A stretch of 36,288 nucleotides of DNA, taken from contig JAUQOW010000015.1 of the NCBI GenBank assembly GCA_030550675.1, positions 1-36,288 on the forward strand, in the 5' to 3' direction. Source of the stretch: Chloroflexota bacterium. GTDB taxonomy: Bacteria; Chloroflexota; Chloroflexia; Chloroflexales; Roseiflexaceae. Within the stretch, counting starts at the first letter, position 1; the number at the start of each line of letters is the position of its first letter. Positions 19,421 through 28,579 of the stretch are shown in pieces. The translations under genes were made by a program, and so were the position numbers. Under the pieces are notes generated by a model, which saw only the letters and a list, made by a program, of their open reading frames with translations, had not been told where the DNA came from and made no database searches.

Positions 19421-19449
19421 AGTATACCAGCGCGACAATCCGGCGTCAA
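19421..19449 (-). promoter_or_regulatory. gltX promoter
   Basis: Minus strand TTGACG - 17 bp - TATACT. Confidence 0.7.
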
Positions 19450-19454
19450 GGCGC

Positions 19455-19482
19455 TTGACATTCACACGAAATCGGATATAAT
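19455..19482 (+). promoter_or_regulatory. uvsE promoter
   Basis: TTGACA - 16 bp - TATAAT. Confidence 0.75.
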
Positions 19483-19508
19483 AAACGAAAACGTGTAAGG
19501 ATGCCGCG

Positions 19509-20447
19509 ATGATAATACTGGGCGTCAGCAAAATTCTGGGATGCGACCGATTGTTCCAGGCAGGCATGCATCAGTCTGCCACGCACGCACACTTGAGCCT
19601 GCGTCTGCTCTGGGCGCTTGAAGCGCTCCGCTATCTGTGCGAGCGGCGCATCCATTTCTACCGGCTCCCCGACGATCTGCTGGCGCCAGAGGAGGCGGGC
19701 GGATCAGCCGCCGATCAGATCGCCAGCGCCGCCGCCATCATCGCCGAGGTTCGGTCCCGCATCCATGCCATGGCAATCCGGCTCAGCCTGCACCCGTCGC
19801 CGGGCGTGTCGCCCGGCATTGCTGATGAGACGGCAGCGGCGCGCGCACTGTCGTTCATCGAGTCGCTGGCGATGTTGCTCGACGCGCTCGGCGCCGGTCG
19901 AGAGAGCGTCATTGCGCTCCACATCGGCGGAGCGGGGAGCGATGGCGCGGCTGCCATCGAACGATTCGCCGTTCGTTTCGAACGACTGTCACCGGCAGCG
20001 CAGCGGCGGGTGGCGGTTGAGCACGACGGCGAGCGCTTCGGGTTACTCGCTGCGCTGCGTCTTCACCAGTACACCGGCGCCCCGGTCGTGTTCGACGCGC
20101 TGCACTTTCAGTTGCACAACCCGGAGCGGATCGGGCTGAGCGAGGCGTTAGGGCTTGCACTGGCGACGTGGGCGCCGGGAGTGCGTCCCGAGGTTCATTT
20201 CAGCACGCAGCGCACCGAGGCGCACCTCAAGCCAACGGCTCGCGGGGCGCCGCAGGTGCTGGCGCCGCGCCCCGGTCAGCACAGCGATTTCATCAACCCT
20301 TTCGAGTTTGCCGCATTTCTTGCTGCGGCGCGCGGTCTGCCGCCGTTCGACGTCATGCTTGAAGCCAAGGCGGGCGACCTGGCGCTGCTGCGGCTGCGCG
20401 ACGACCTGCGCCGCTACGCGCCGGAGTGCGTCGGGTGGGTAGGGTGA
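19509..20447 (+). CDS. uvsE: UV damage endonuclease (UVDE/UvsE family)
   Basis: RLLWALEALRYLCERRIHFYRLPDDLLAP; AIRLSLHPSPGVSPG; VAVEHDGERF; VVFDALHFQLHNPE; EVHFSTQR. Confidence 0.9.
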   Translation: MIILGVSKILGCDRLFQAGMHQSATHAHLSLRLLWALEALRYLCERRIHFYRLPDDLLAPEEAGGSAADQIASAAAIIAEVRSRIHAMAIRLSLHPSPGVSPGIADETAAARALSFIESLAMLLDALGAGRESVIALHIGGAGSDGAAAIERFAVRFERLSPAAQRRVAVEHDGERFGLLAALRLHQYTGAPVVFDALHFQLHNPERIGLSEALGLALATWAPGVRPEVHFSTQRTEAHLKPTARGAPQVLAPRPGQHSDFINPFEFAAFLAAARGLPPFDVMLEAKAGDLALLRLRDDLRRYAPECVGWVG

Positions 20448-20661
20448 GCATAGCAGGGCAAGGCGTCGTCATCTTCGAGGGCGCGTCGCTGTTGATCACC
20501 GGCGCACTGGTGCGGCTGGCTCAAGCCCGTAATCAGGTCGGGCGCGCTCCTGCGGGGCTGCCAGAGGCTCAAGCGCCATTGGCTGCGCACGGAGATGGCG
20601 CGACCTCGCCTGTCATCGCGCTTGTGCTACGGGATCTAGAGCGGCGCCGGGCGCGCGAACC

Positions 20662-20996
20662 GGGTGCAGGCATAAATGGTCAGGAAACGACGCTCCGGTT
20701 GCTGGCGATTAAGATCGCCCCTGATGGACCTGCGGCTGACTGTCCGCCTGCGCGGACGGGAACGACGGCGCCCACTTGCGGTGAGCGCGCCGAACTGCAC
20801 AGGCGAACGTCCGGCGGCATGCCCGCCCGGCGCGACGTCAGTCGCCAGCCAGGGCGCGGCAGGCATGCGCTTTCTTGCCGCCTGACAATTCATGCCCGGA
20901 CCCGCGCGAACCAGCCCCGAAGGGGCTTTCACGTTCTCAGCGAGGGCTTCAGCCTGCAGCAATACGGGCGATTCCTGACACATCACGCCTGCACCC
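20662..20996 (+). repeat. Composite repeat family 2 copy E, bounded by ~26-bp imperfect inverted repeats
   Basis: GGGTGCAGGCATAAATGGTCAGGAAA (20662-20687) vs ATTCCTGACACATCACGCCTGCACCC (20971-20996); core shared with 27985-28390. Confidence 0.7.
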
Positions 20997-21179
20997 GCCT
21001 CACCCTGAAGCGCCTCGACGGGTGCAGGGCTGAGACGTTGCGACGCTGGCTATGTGCGCTGAGCGCCTGTGCGCTTCCGTATGCGCTGCCGACGGCTGAG
21101 CGCTGGAGCCGGCGTTGTGAAACTGGAAGGCGTCTGGCGCGAGCGCGGCGCTGCCTGGTTCAGACGAGGGAGTGCAGAG

Positions 21180-21695
21180 ATGGATCCTGATCGCTCAAGC
21201 AACCTGTCGCTCGACGACATCCCAGCCGATGCGCCGGTGCTCGTGTGCGTGGTGACGCGCCCGGCGGATCTCGAACGGGTGCGCGCTGAGCGATGGTACC
21301 GCATACCGGTCGGGCGGGCGCGCGCCCCGCTCACCGCCAGCTATCTGGCGTTCTATCAGACGGCGGCATTCGGCGCCGAACGCTGGGCTGTACGTTACCT
21401 GGCGGCGGTGCGCGCCGTCGATCTGGCGTACCGCTACGAACTGCTCCCGGATGAACCGCATCATCCACGCGCCGGTCTGCGCTACTACCGGTTTTCCCTG
21501 GGTCCGCTGCTGCGCCTCCCGGTCGCTCTACCCAGTCGGCGCCTGCGCCGCGTGACGTTCATCCCTACCACGTTTGGTCAACTCCTGACGGCGAACGACA
21601 TCGTCGATCTCTGGCAATCCCCGGTGGCGACGCCGTGGAGCGATGTGTGGGGCGCCGGGGTCAGGGCGCGGTGGAGGGCGTCGGTTGAAGGTTGA
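21180..21695 (+). CDS. Conserved hypothetical protein
   Basis: Coherent ORF DAPVLVCVVTRPADLERVRAERWYRIPVGRAR...; start chosen as ATG 21180 (MDPDRSSN). Confidence 0.6.
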   Translation: MDPDRSSNLSLDDIPADAPVLVCVVTRPADLERVRAERWYRIPVGRARAPLTASYLAFYQTAAFGAERWAVRYLAAVRAVDLAYRYELLPDEPHHPRAGLRYYRFSLGPLLRLPVALPSRRLRRVTFIPTTFGQLLTANDIVDLWQSPVATPWSDVWGAGVRARWRASVEG

Positions 21696-21808
21696 AGGTT
21701 TCAGGTAGAGCCGTTGCATTGCACCGGCTCCACACGAAGATTACCGGTGGAATGCCATGGTACAATTGACCGGATAATGCGAGCACAGGTAGAGCGACAG
21801 GCACACCC

Positions 21809-23800
21809 ATGAACGAACAACCGGTCATTCAGCAGCGCCCGGCGCCGCCTTCCGCCAGTGAGTCGCGGCGCGGCGCGGCGGTGACGATGATTGTTTTCCA
21901 CGACATGCCGCTCCCTGCCAATCAAGCAATTGCACGGTTCACAGCGCGGGCCAACACCCGCGCCCCCCACTACCACGTCGCCGCCGACGGAACGATCACG
22001 CAACTGGTTGATGAAGCGCGCGCGGCGCGCCACAGCGGTCTGGCAAAGTTGGGGCGCATCCGCAATATTGACCGGATCAGCATCGGCGTCGCCATCGAAG
22101 GCGCGCCGCGCGCAGAGCGCCCCTCTGAGCAGGTGATTGCGCTCCGCGCTCTGACGCTCGATCTCCAGCGCCGCTACAACCTGCTGGCTGAAGCGGCGCT
22201 GCTCGCCTGGTCGCCGCCGCGCGCTGGCGCCTGCGGCACGCTCATCCCTTTCAGGCTGCCGCCGATGCCGGAAGCGCCGCCATCGGCGCTGCTCGGGCTG
22301 CTGACGCTCGACGACACGCCGGAACGCCAGCGGGCGCTCTGGCTGTTTCTGCAGAACGAAACCGCAGGCCGTGCTGGTGGTTTCAACATTGGCGCCGCGT
22401 TTCATCTGCATGCCGCAAAGCACGGCTTCGGCGCGCCGATCGCTCCGAGTTCGCCGCGATCCGCCTGGCTGACGGTCAACGGACGCCAGTACAACTACCA
22501 GCATTTTGCACGCGACACGGCGTTCAATGAAGGAGAAAAATGGGCTGAGGTGCAATCGCTCAGCGCATTGATCGCCGGCAACTTCCCCGCACCTGGCACG
22601 CTCGCCTTTGAGCTATTGAAATCAAGCTTCGCCGCAGGCGTCGCCGCCAGCGCATTGAAGAACGGGAACACGCAGTTTAATCCGGGATGGGCATTCCATC
22701 GGACGGCGGCGGAACAGCGGCTGGGTCCGCCGTTCAGCGGCAGTTACCGGATCACGGTCGAGGAACAGCACTATTCGATGCAGGTCTTCTGCGGCGATAC
22801 GCTGTACACCCCCGTCGCCAACCCCGAAACGAAGACCAACTGGAACGATGTGCGCCGGTTGAGCGAAACGCCAGCCGGTCCGTTGCAACAGCATCTGTGG
22901 GCTGAGACGTATAAGGCGAGCGGCGTGCCGTATGACCCGTCATCTCCCTTCCATCAGGCGGCGGTCGCCGCCCGTATCGGCGCGCCGTTGACCGACATCT
23001 GCCAGAAGACGTTTCAGGGTACGATGATCACCTTCCAGGTCTTTGCGTTTGATACCCTCTACCGCATTGGCAATGGACCGGTCAGGCGCCAGAGTCAACT
23101 GGCATTGCCGCCGCAAGTCGAGCGATGGCAACCGAAGCCAGCCATGTCGCCGCCGGTCGTTGAACCGGGCATCACCCGCACAGTGACGGCGCCGGTCGGC
23201 GGTTTCCCTATGCCGCCAGGCGACCGCAGCAGCCCGAACTGGCCCCCGCCGCCCGATTTCAAGCCGCTTGTGACGGCTGCGCAGCGCCAGGCGCTCTTCG
23301 GCGCCTACGAGTTCGCGCCCGATCCGGGCCGCGACCGGGACGGAATCCGCATTCTGGGGTCATGGGAGCAGGAGAATATCGTCACTGTCCAGATACCGCA
23401 ACTTGTCGGGCGCAACATTCGCGGCGCGCCCGCCAACGGCGCCATTCGCTGGCATCGCCTGGCAGTCAACCAGTTGCTGCGGCTGTGGAAAGCCTGGGAA
23501 GAAGCGGGATTGCTCGACCGCGTCATCATCTGGAATGGGTCGTACAGCCCGCGCTTCATCCGCGGGCGCAAGGACGATACCGCCGACAGTCTCAGCAACC
23601 ACGCATTCGGCACGGCGTTCGACATCAACTATGATCCCGCCACCAACCTCAACGGCCTGAACGCCGTCCCTGCGCTGGTCGGGCAACACGGGTCGGTGCG
23701 CGAGCTGGCCGCGATCGCGCGGCATTTCGGGTTCTACTGGGGCGGGCACTTCCCCCGGCTCGACGGCATGCACTTTGAGGTGGCGGTGTTGCAGCCGTAG
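21809..23800 (+). CDS. N-acetylmuramoyl-L-alanine amidase (amidase_2) fused to C-terminal VanY/M15-type peptidase
   Basis: TMIVFHDMPLP...APHYHVAADGTITQLVDEARAARHSG (amidase_2); C-term SLSNHAFGTAFDINYDPATN...FYWGGHFPRLDGMHFEVAV (M15). Confidence 0.85.
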   Translation: MNEQPVIQQRPAPPSASESRRGAAVTMIVFHDMPLPANQAIARFTARANTRAPHYHVAADGTITQLVDEARAARHSGLAKLGRIRNIDRISIGVAIEGAPRAERPSEQVIALRALTLDLQRRYNLLAEAALLAWSPPRAGACGTLIPFRLPPMPEAPPSALLGLLTLDDTPERQRALWLFLQNETAGRAGGFNIGAAFHLHAAKHGFGAPIAPSSPRSAWLTVNGRQYNYQHFARDTAFNEGEKWAEVQSLSALIAGNFPAPGTLAFELLKSSFAAGVAASALKNGNTQFNPGWAFHRTAAEQRLGPPFSGSYRITVEEQHYSMQVFCGDTLYTPVANPETKTNWNDVRRLSETPAGPLQQHLWAETYKASGVPYDPSSPFHQAAVAARIGAPLTDICQKTFQGTMITFQVFAFDTLYRIGNGPVRRQSQLALPPQVERWQPKPAMSPPVVEPGITRTVTAPVGGFPMPPGDRSSPNWPPPPDFKPLVTAAQRQALFGAYEFAPDPGRDRDGIRILGSWEQENIVTVQIPQLVGRNIRGAPANGAIRWHRLAVNQLLRLWKAWEEAGLLDRVIIWNGSYSPRFIRGRKDDTADSLSNHAFGTAFDINYDPATNLNGLNAVPALVGQHGSVRELAAIARHFGFYWGGHFPRLDGMHFEVAVLQP

Positions 23801-23869
23801 GTGAGAGGCGCGAGACAAGAGGCGCGCAGCATGCGACAAGAAGTGCGCAGCAAGGGGCAGCTATGCCAA

Positions 23870-24330
23870 GAGAAAGGTCTTCGCGCCCCTTCGAGTCCTT
23901 CGTGGACCACCCCGCGCACAGCACACGATAAGGAGCAAGCGGCGGAGGCAGCCATGCCTGGCGGCGCCCTTCGTGCTCCTTTGTGTTCTTCGTGGATCGC
24001 TCCAGGCGCGTCAAGAGGTGAGCGGCAAGCGACACGAGGTGCGCGGCACGGAGCGACCGCGCCAGAAGGAGACCTTCGTGCTCCTTTGCGTCCTTCGTGG
24101 ATCGCTCCAGACGCCGCAAACGGCACAAGGCAAGCGGCGCGGGGTGCGCGGCACGGAGCGACCGCGCCAGAAGGAGACCTTCGTGCTCCTTTGCGTCCTT
24201 CGTGGATCGCTCCAGGCGCGTCAAGAGGTGAGCGGCAAGCGACACGAGGTGCGCGGCACGGAGCGACCGCGCCAGAAGGAGACCTTCGCGCTCCTTTGCG
24301 TCCTTCGTGGATCGCTCCAGGCGCCGCGCA
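23870..24330. repeat. 105-bp tandem repeats (about five units, last three near-identical)
   Basis: GAGCGACCGCGCCAGAAGGAGACCTTCG at 24051, 24156 and 24261; degenerate units upstream. Confidence 0.9.
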
Positions 24331-24423
24331 TCGTGTGATGATCGTATATAATTGCTAGCAGACAGCGCGCACTCTCAATCCTGCGCGTCCGCATCCGCAA
24401 CATTCACCTCCAGGAATGCAACC

Positions 24424-25719
24424 ATGGCGGTTGATATCGTTCTTCCGCAGATCGGCGAAAGCATGACCGAAGCCACGATCGGGCGCTGGCTCAAGCGAGT
24501 CGGCGACCGGGTCGAACGCTTCGAGGCGCTGGTGGAAGTCGAAACAGACAAGGTCTCAACTGAAGTGACCTCGATCGCCAGCGGCGTGTTGCTCGAAATC
24601 ATCACCCCCGAAGGCGCCACCGTGCCAGTCGGCACGCTCCTGGCGCGCATCGGCGAACCGGCGGAAGCGCCTGTGAGCGCAGCGCCAGCGCCGCCGCATG
24701 CCGCCACGACTGCGCCAGCATCGGAACCTGGGCGCAGCCGTCGCAGCGACGGTCCGCCGATCACGCCGGTTGTGGCGCGCCTGGCTGCTGAGTATGGCAT
24801 CGACCTGAGCCAGATCCGCGGCACCGGCGCTGGCGGGCGCGTCAGCAAGAAGGACGTGTTGCGCTACATTGAGATGCAAAAAGCGGCAGCCGCTTCGCCA
24901 ACCACGGCGCCTGAAGCGCCGCCTTCTCCTCCCGCGCCAGCGCGTGAAACGTCCCCTGCCGCACCCGCTTCCGAAACGCCTGCTCCAGCAACGCAGCGTG
25001 CGCCGGTCGCGCCGCCGCTGCCCGCTGATGCGACCCTCACGCCGCTGACAACCATGCGGCGCGTTATTGCCGATCATATGGTGCGCTCCCTGCGCGACGC
25101 CCCGCAAGCAACGACGGTCTTCGAGGTCGATATGGGGCGCGTGCTGGCGCACCGCGACCGGCATCGCGCCTCCTTCGAGCAGCAGGGGATACGGTTGACC
25201 CTGACGGCATACGTGGTGCAGGCGGCTGCAACTGCCCTGCGCCGCGTTCCGGCGCTAAACACGCGCTTCACCGACGAGGGGATCATCACCTATCGGCGGA
25301 TCAATATTGGCGTGGCGGTTGCGCTGGAAGACGGGTTGATCGTTCCGGTGCTGCGCGACGCCGACGAAAAGAGCCTGGCTGGCATCGCACGCGCGCTCAA
25401 CGACCTGACCGAACGCGCACGCACACGCCGACTGCAACCGGACGACACTGAAGGGGGAACATTCACCATCTCCAACCATGGCGTCGGCGGCAGCCTGTTT
25501 GCCACACCGATCCTTAACCGCGGGCAGAGCGGCATTCTTGGGGTCGGTGCAGTGGTCAAACGACCCGTCGTGGCGACCCATGAGGGTAACGACGCCATCG
25601 TGATTCGCCCGATGTGTTATCTGTCGCTGACATTCGACCACCGCGCCTGTGATGGCGCCACTGCCGACGCATTCCTGGCGGCGGTCAAAGAGACGCTTGA
25701 AACCTACCCGGATCGGTGA
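24424..25719 (+). CDS. Dihydrolipoamide acyltransferase (E2) of a 2-oxoacid dehydrogenase complex
   Basis: Lipoyl domain VEVETDKVSTEV; E3-binding TPVVARLAAEYGIDLSQIRGTGAGGRVSKKDVLRYI; catalytic LSLTFDHRACDGATADAFL; start ATG 24424. Confidence 0.95.
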   Translation: MAVDIVLPQIGESMTEATIGRWLKRVGDRVERFEALVEVETDKVSTEVTSIASGVLLEIITPEGATVPVGTLLARIGEPAEAPVSAAPAPPHAATTAPASEPGRSRRSDGPPITPVVARLAAEYGIDLSQIRGTGAGGRVSKKDVLRYIEMQKAAAASPTTAPEAPPSPPAPARETSPAAPASETPAPATQRAPVAPPLPADATLTPLTTMRRVIADHMVRSLRDAPQATTVFEVDMGRVLAHRDRHRASFEQQGIRLTLTAYVVQAAATALRRVPALNTRFTDEGIITYRRINIGVAVALEDGLIVPVLRDADEKSLAGIARALNDLTERARTRRLQPDDTEGGTFTISNHGVGGSLFATPILNRGQSGILGVGAVVKRPVVATHEGNDAIVIRPMCYLSLTFDHRACDGATADAFLAAVKETLETYPDR

Positions 25720-25883
25720 CGTTCTTGCTTATGGCATCGACGTTGCCGGAAGAATCGGACCCAGAACATTCGGTCGAATAATTCGGAGGGCAAACGCCCT
25801 CCGATTCGCGTATGCGCCTGGAAGAGCCAGCAGGGCGAAAAGAGGACTCAGAAAGGGTCGGACAATGCCGCGATGCGCAGGGA

Positions 25884-26303
25884 TTATTCCGGCGGAACAA
25901 CGCCGATGGTCAGCAGAATATTGGCATATACCCGTCGCTCGCCAGTAGCGATGACCAGCGCGGTATTCGAGGAGCGCGCGGCATCGTAGAAGGCGAAGCG
26001 ACCGAGCGGTTGCAGCGCAAGATGCGGCAGCAGAGCGCGGAACTCTGCAAAGATAGCGGGTTCTGGACCGCTATCAGGAACCATGACGTGAGCGGCTTCG
26101 ATAGGGATGGCGTCAGCCAGGACAGCCAGCACATCAGTGACTGTGAGCATGCCAGGGGCGAGATTGAGATAGACCCGTTGCGCGTTGAGCGGCGCGCCGG
26201 TAGCGAAAGGATAGTTGCCGTCAGCGATCAAGACCTGCGACCCGTGGCCCGCACTTCCCAGAGCAGCGAGGATCTGGGGGTGAATCAGTTTGTAACGCAG
26301 CAT
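25884..26303 (-). CDS. RbsD/FucU family sugar mutarotase/pyranase-like protein
   Basis: MLRYKLIHPQILAALGSAGHGSQVLIADGNYPF; start placed at 26303 (track 26366). Confidence 0.85.
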   Translation of the reverse strand: MLRYKLIHPQILAALGSAGHGSQVLIADGNYPFATGAPLNAQRVYLNLAPGMLTVTDVLAVLADAIPIEAAHVMVPDSGPEPAIFAEFRALLPHLALQPLGRFAFYDAARSSNTALVIATGERRVYANILLTIGVVPPE

Positions 26304-26374
26304 ATACTCCTCTTTACACAGTCCAGCACTGGACGAATCCAGACACGCGGCATGGTGCGCCCGCACTCCGACGG

Positions 26375-26668
26375 CTATGAAGCGTCAACTGACAGACGGC
26401 GGCGCAGCTCTTCGAGCTCGCGCTGCGCCTCGATCAGTTGCTGGCGCAGGTGCAGAATGACCTCCACACCCGCCAGATTCACGCCAAGGTCATCAATCAG
26501 GCGTTTGATAAACCGGATCCGTTCGATATCGCTCTCCGTGTAGCGGCGAATATTACCAGGGGTGCGTTGCGGTCGAATGAGTCCGCGCCGCTCATACAGG
26601 CGCAGGCTTTGCTCGTGCATCCCGCACAGGGCAGCCGCCGACTTGATCGTGTAGTAGCGCTGCTTCAT
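26375..26668 (-). CDS. hspR: MerR-family heat shock regulator HspR
   Basis: YYTIKSAAALCGMHEQSLRLYERRGLIRPQRTPGNIRRYTESDIERIRFIKRLIDDLGVNLAGVEVIL; directly downstream of a dnaJ-family gene. Confidence 0.92.
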   Translation of the reverse strand: MKQRYYTIKSAAALCGMHEQSLRLYERRGLIRPQRTPGNIRRYTESDIERIRFIKRLIDDLGVNLAGVEVILHLRQQLIEAQRELEELRRRLSVDAS

Positions 26669-26682
26669 AGCATATGCGTCTC

Positions 26683-27561
26683 CTATCGCGCCAGCGCGCG
26701 CAGCTGCTCAACAAGTTCGCGCTCACGCGGCGAAAGACTGGTTGGCAGCGACACGTCGAGCGTCACATACAGGTCACCGCGCGTTTGCGCATCGCGCAGG
26801 CGCGGCATGCCCTGACCGCTGACGCGCATCACCTTGCCATTCTGCGTACCGGCAGGCACCTTGAGCGTGACTGTCCTGCCCCCCATGGCTGGCACTCTCA
26901 CCTCGCCGCCCAGGAGCATGGTATAGAGATCGACCGGAACGCGAATATAGAGATCATCGCCGCGCCGCTCAAAGCGCGAATGCGGCAGAACATTGATTAC
27001 CAGATACAGATCGCCGCGCGGACCGCCACCTATGCCCGGAGCGCCCTCACCGGCGATCCGCACCCGCGATCCGGTATCGACACCCGGCGGAATCTTGACG
27101 GTAATCGATCGCAGCGCGCCATTCGCCGACTGAACCTGCAGGGTGCGCTGCGTGCCGCTGAAGGCTTCTTCCAGCGTGATATCCACCGGCTGCTCAATGT
27201 CCTGCCCTTTCGCGCGATAGGTCACATTGCTGCGCACGCCGCGCCCGCCACCGAAGAGGGTTTCAAAGATATCAGCAAAATCGGCTGCGCCAAAGCCGCC
27301 CGCCCCGAAACCGCCGAAGCCAGGCATCTCCTGATAGCGCTGCCAGTCGCGCCCGAACCGATCGTACTTGGCGCGCTTCTCCTTGTCGGACAGCACCTCA
27401 TACGCTTCGTTGATCTCCTTGAAGCGGGCTTCGGCAGCCTTGTTGCCGGGATTGATGTCCGGGTGATACTGTCGCGCAAGTTTGCGGTAGGCTTTCTTAA
27501 TCTCCGCTTCAGTTGCGTTCCGGTCGACGCCCAATATCTCGTAGTAGTCCTTGAACGCCAT
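26683..27561 (-). CDS. DnaJ/CbpA-type co-chaperone (no CXXCXGXG zinc finger)
   Basis: [46 protein letters not shown] region, DnaJ C-terminal domain. Confidence 0.93.
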   Translation of the reverse strand: MAFKDYYEILGVDRNATEAEIKKAYRKLARQYHPDINPGNKAAEARFKEINEAYEVLSDKEKRAKYDRFGRDWQRYQEMPGFGGFGAGGFGAADFADIFETLFGGGRGVRSNVTYRAKGQDIEQPVDITLEEAFSGTQRTLQVQSANGALRSITVKIPPGVDTGSRVRIAGEGAPGIGGGPRGDLYLVINVLPHSRFERRGDDLYIRVPVDLYTMLLGGEVRVPAMGGRTVTLKVPAGTQNGKVMRVSGQGMPRLRDAQTRGDLYVTLDVSLPTSLSPRERELVEQLRALAR

Positions 27562-27599
27562 TGACCTGCACTCCGAACCTGATCATGATCACGTGTTCT

Positions 27600-27630
27600 A
27601 TTATATGAACTTGAGTATGGCATTGTCAAG
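27600..27630 (-). promoter_or_regulatory. dnaJ-hspR promoter with overlapping HAIR-like HspR operator
   Basis: Minus strand CTTGACA-N7-ACTCAAG (27610-27630) vs HAIR CTTGAGT-N7-ACTCAAG; TTGACA - 18 bp - TATAAT embeds the left half-site. Confidence 0.7.
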
Positions 27631-27638
27631 GTTGGGGT

Positions 27639-27667
27639 TTGACAAATCAGCGGGGTTGATGTATTAT
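27639..27667 (+). promoter_or_regulatory. Promoter for the tRNA-Leu/tRNA-Gln unit
   Basis: TTGACA (27639-27644) - 17 bp - TATTAT (27662-27667). Confidence 0.7.
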
Positions 27668-27700
27668 ATTGGGCGCTGCTAATAGCAGCAGCGCCCATAA

Positions 27701-27787
<87 letters not shown>

Positions 27788-27823
27788 GCAGCAGGGGCGA
27801 GGATCTCGCCCCTGCTCCCTCGA

Positions 27824-27897
27824 TGGGGGATAGTTTAACGGTAGAACGCCTGACTCTGGATCAGGTAGTTGGGGTTCGAGTCCCTGTCCCCCAGCCA
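27824..27897 (+). tRNA. tRNA-Gln (anticodon CTG)
   Basis: TGGGGGA...TCCCCCAGCCA acceptor; anticodon loop CTCTGGA; GTTCGAGTC T-loop. Confidence 0.95.
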
Positions 27898-27910
27898 CAC
27901 AATATGGAGA

Positions 27911-27943
27911 GCGACCGGCGTCATTTGCCGGTCGCCTTTTTTT
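27911..27943 (+). terminator. Rho-independent terminator of the tRNA unit
   Basis: GCGACCGGC-GTCATTT-GCCGGTCGC followed by CTTTTTTT. Confidence 0.9.
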
Positions 27944-27984
27944 GCGGTTGCAGCCGACCATGCGGATTGCCTCTGGTCAGTTGA

Positions 27985-28390
27985 CGCGGGTCCGGGCAAT
28001 TGTCAGACGGCATCCTGGCGCGGCGGGCCGAAATAGCCTGGTGTTACCAGGACGCTGCGGGCTGAAGCCCCGGCTGAGATCGTGCAAGCCCTGGAGGGGC
28101 TTCAATGTATTGCGTGAGGGCTTATTGGTCTGTAAAGCAAGTTTTCCGGTGATGGTCCAGGCATGCATGGTCAGGCGGCAATCAAGCGCGTCTTTGTGGC
28201 GCTGCGCCTGGGCTGGCGACTGAAGTCGCGCCGGGCGGGCGTTCCGCCGGGCGTCCACCTGCGCGGTTCGGCACGCTCACTGCGCGCGGTGAGCGTGCCG
28301 AACCGCGAGTGGGCGCCACCGTTCCCGTCCGCGCAGGCGGACGGGCGGCCGCAGGCCCGTCAGGGGCGATTTCAATCGCTGGCAGCCTTA
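27985..28390 (-). repeat. Composite repeat family 2 copy F (opposite orientation to copy E)
   Basis: Shares GTCCGCCTGCGCGGACGGGAACG.YGGCGCCCACT, CCCGGCGCGAC.TCAGTCGCCAGCC, GGGCTTCAGCC.GCAG and motif GGKYCMGGCATnnATKGTCAG. Confidence 0.75.
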
Positions 28391-28579
28391 TGAACATTAA
28401 GCATTAAATCCGGTATGCGGGCTGGCGAATGAAGGCGCGCCTGCCAGCCTCCGGTCGGTCACCCGCCGGCGCAGGCGTGCGGGACAGCGTCGGCGAAGGC
28501 CAACGCCCGGCGCGCACGCGCCCCAAGGCGCGGTTTCAACCGCCAGCCAGGGGAGGCCGATTTTGTTAGTTAATCTTCA

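Noticed and set aside
20426-21190. 254-aa ORF after uvsE
   Set aside because: Spans intergenic composite repeat copy E; composition unlike a real protein.
23870-24330. Possible CRISPR array
   Set aside because: Whole 105-bp units repeat, without short conserved repeats separated by unique spacers; no cas genes seen.
23649-24358. Overlapping ORFs on both strands over the 105-bp repeats
   Set aside because: 105 is divisible by 3, so frames stay open by periodicity; translations are repetitive with no protein family resemblance.
26674-27564. 296-aa plus-strand ORF
   Set aside because: Almost exactly antisense to the dnaJ-family gene.
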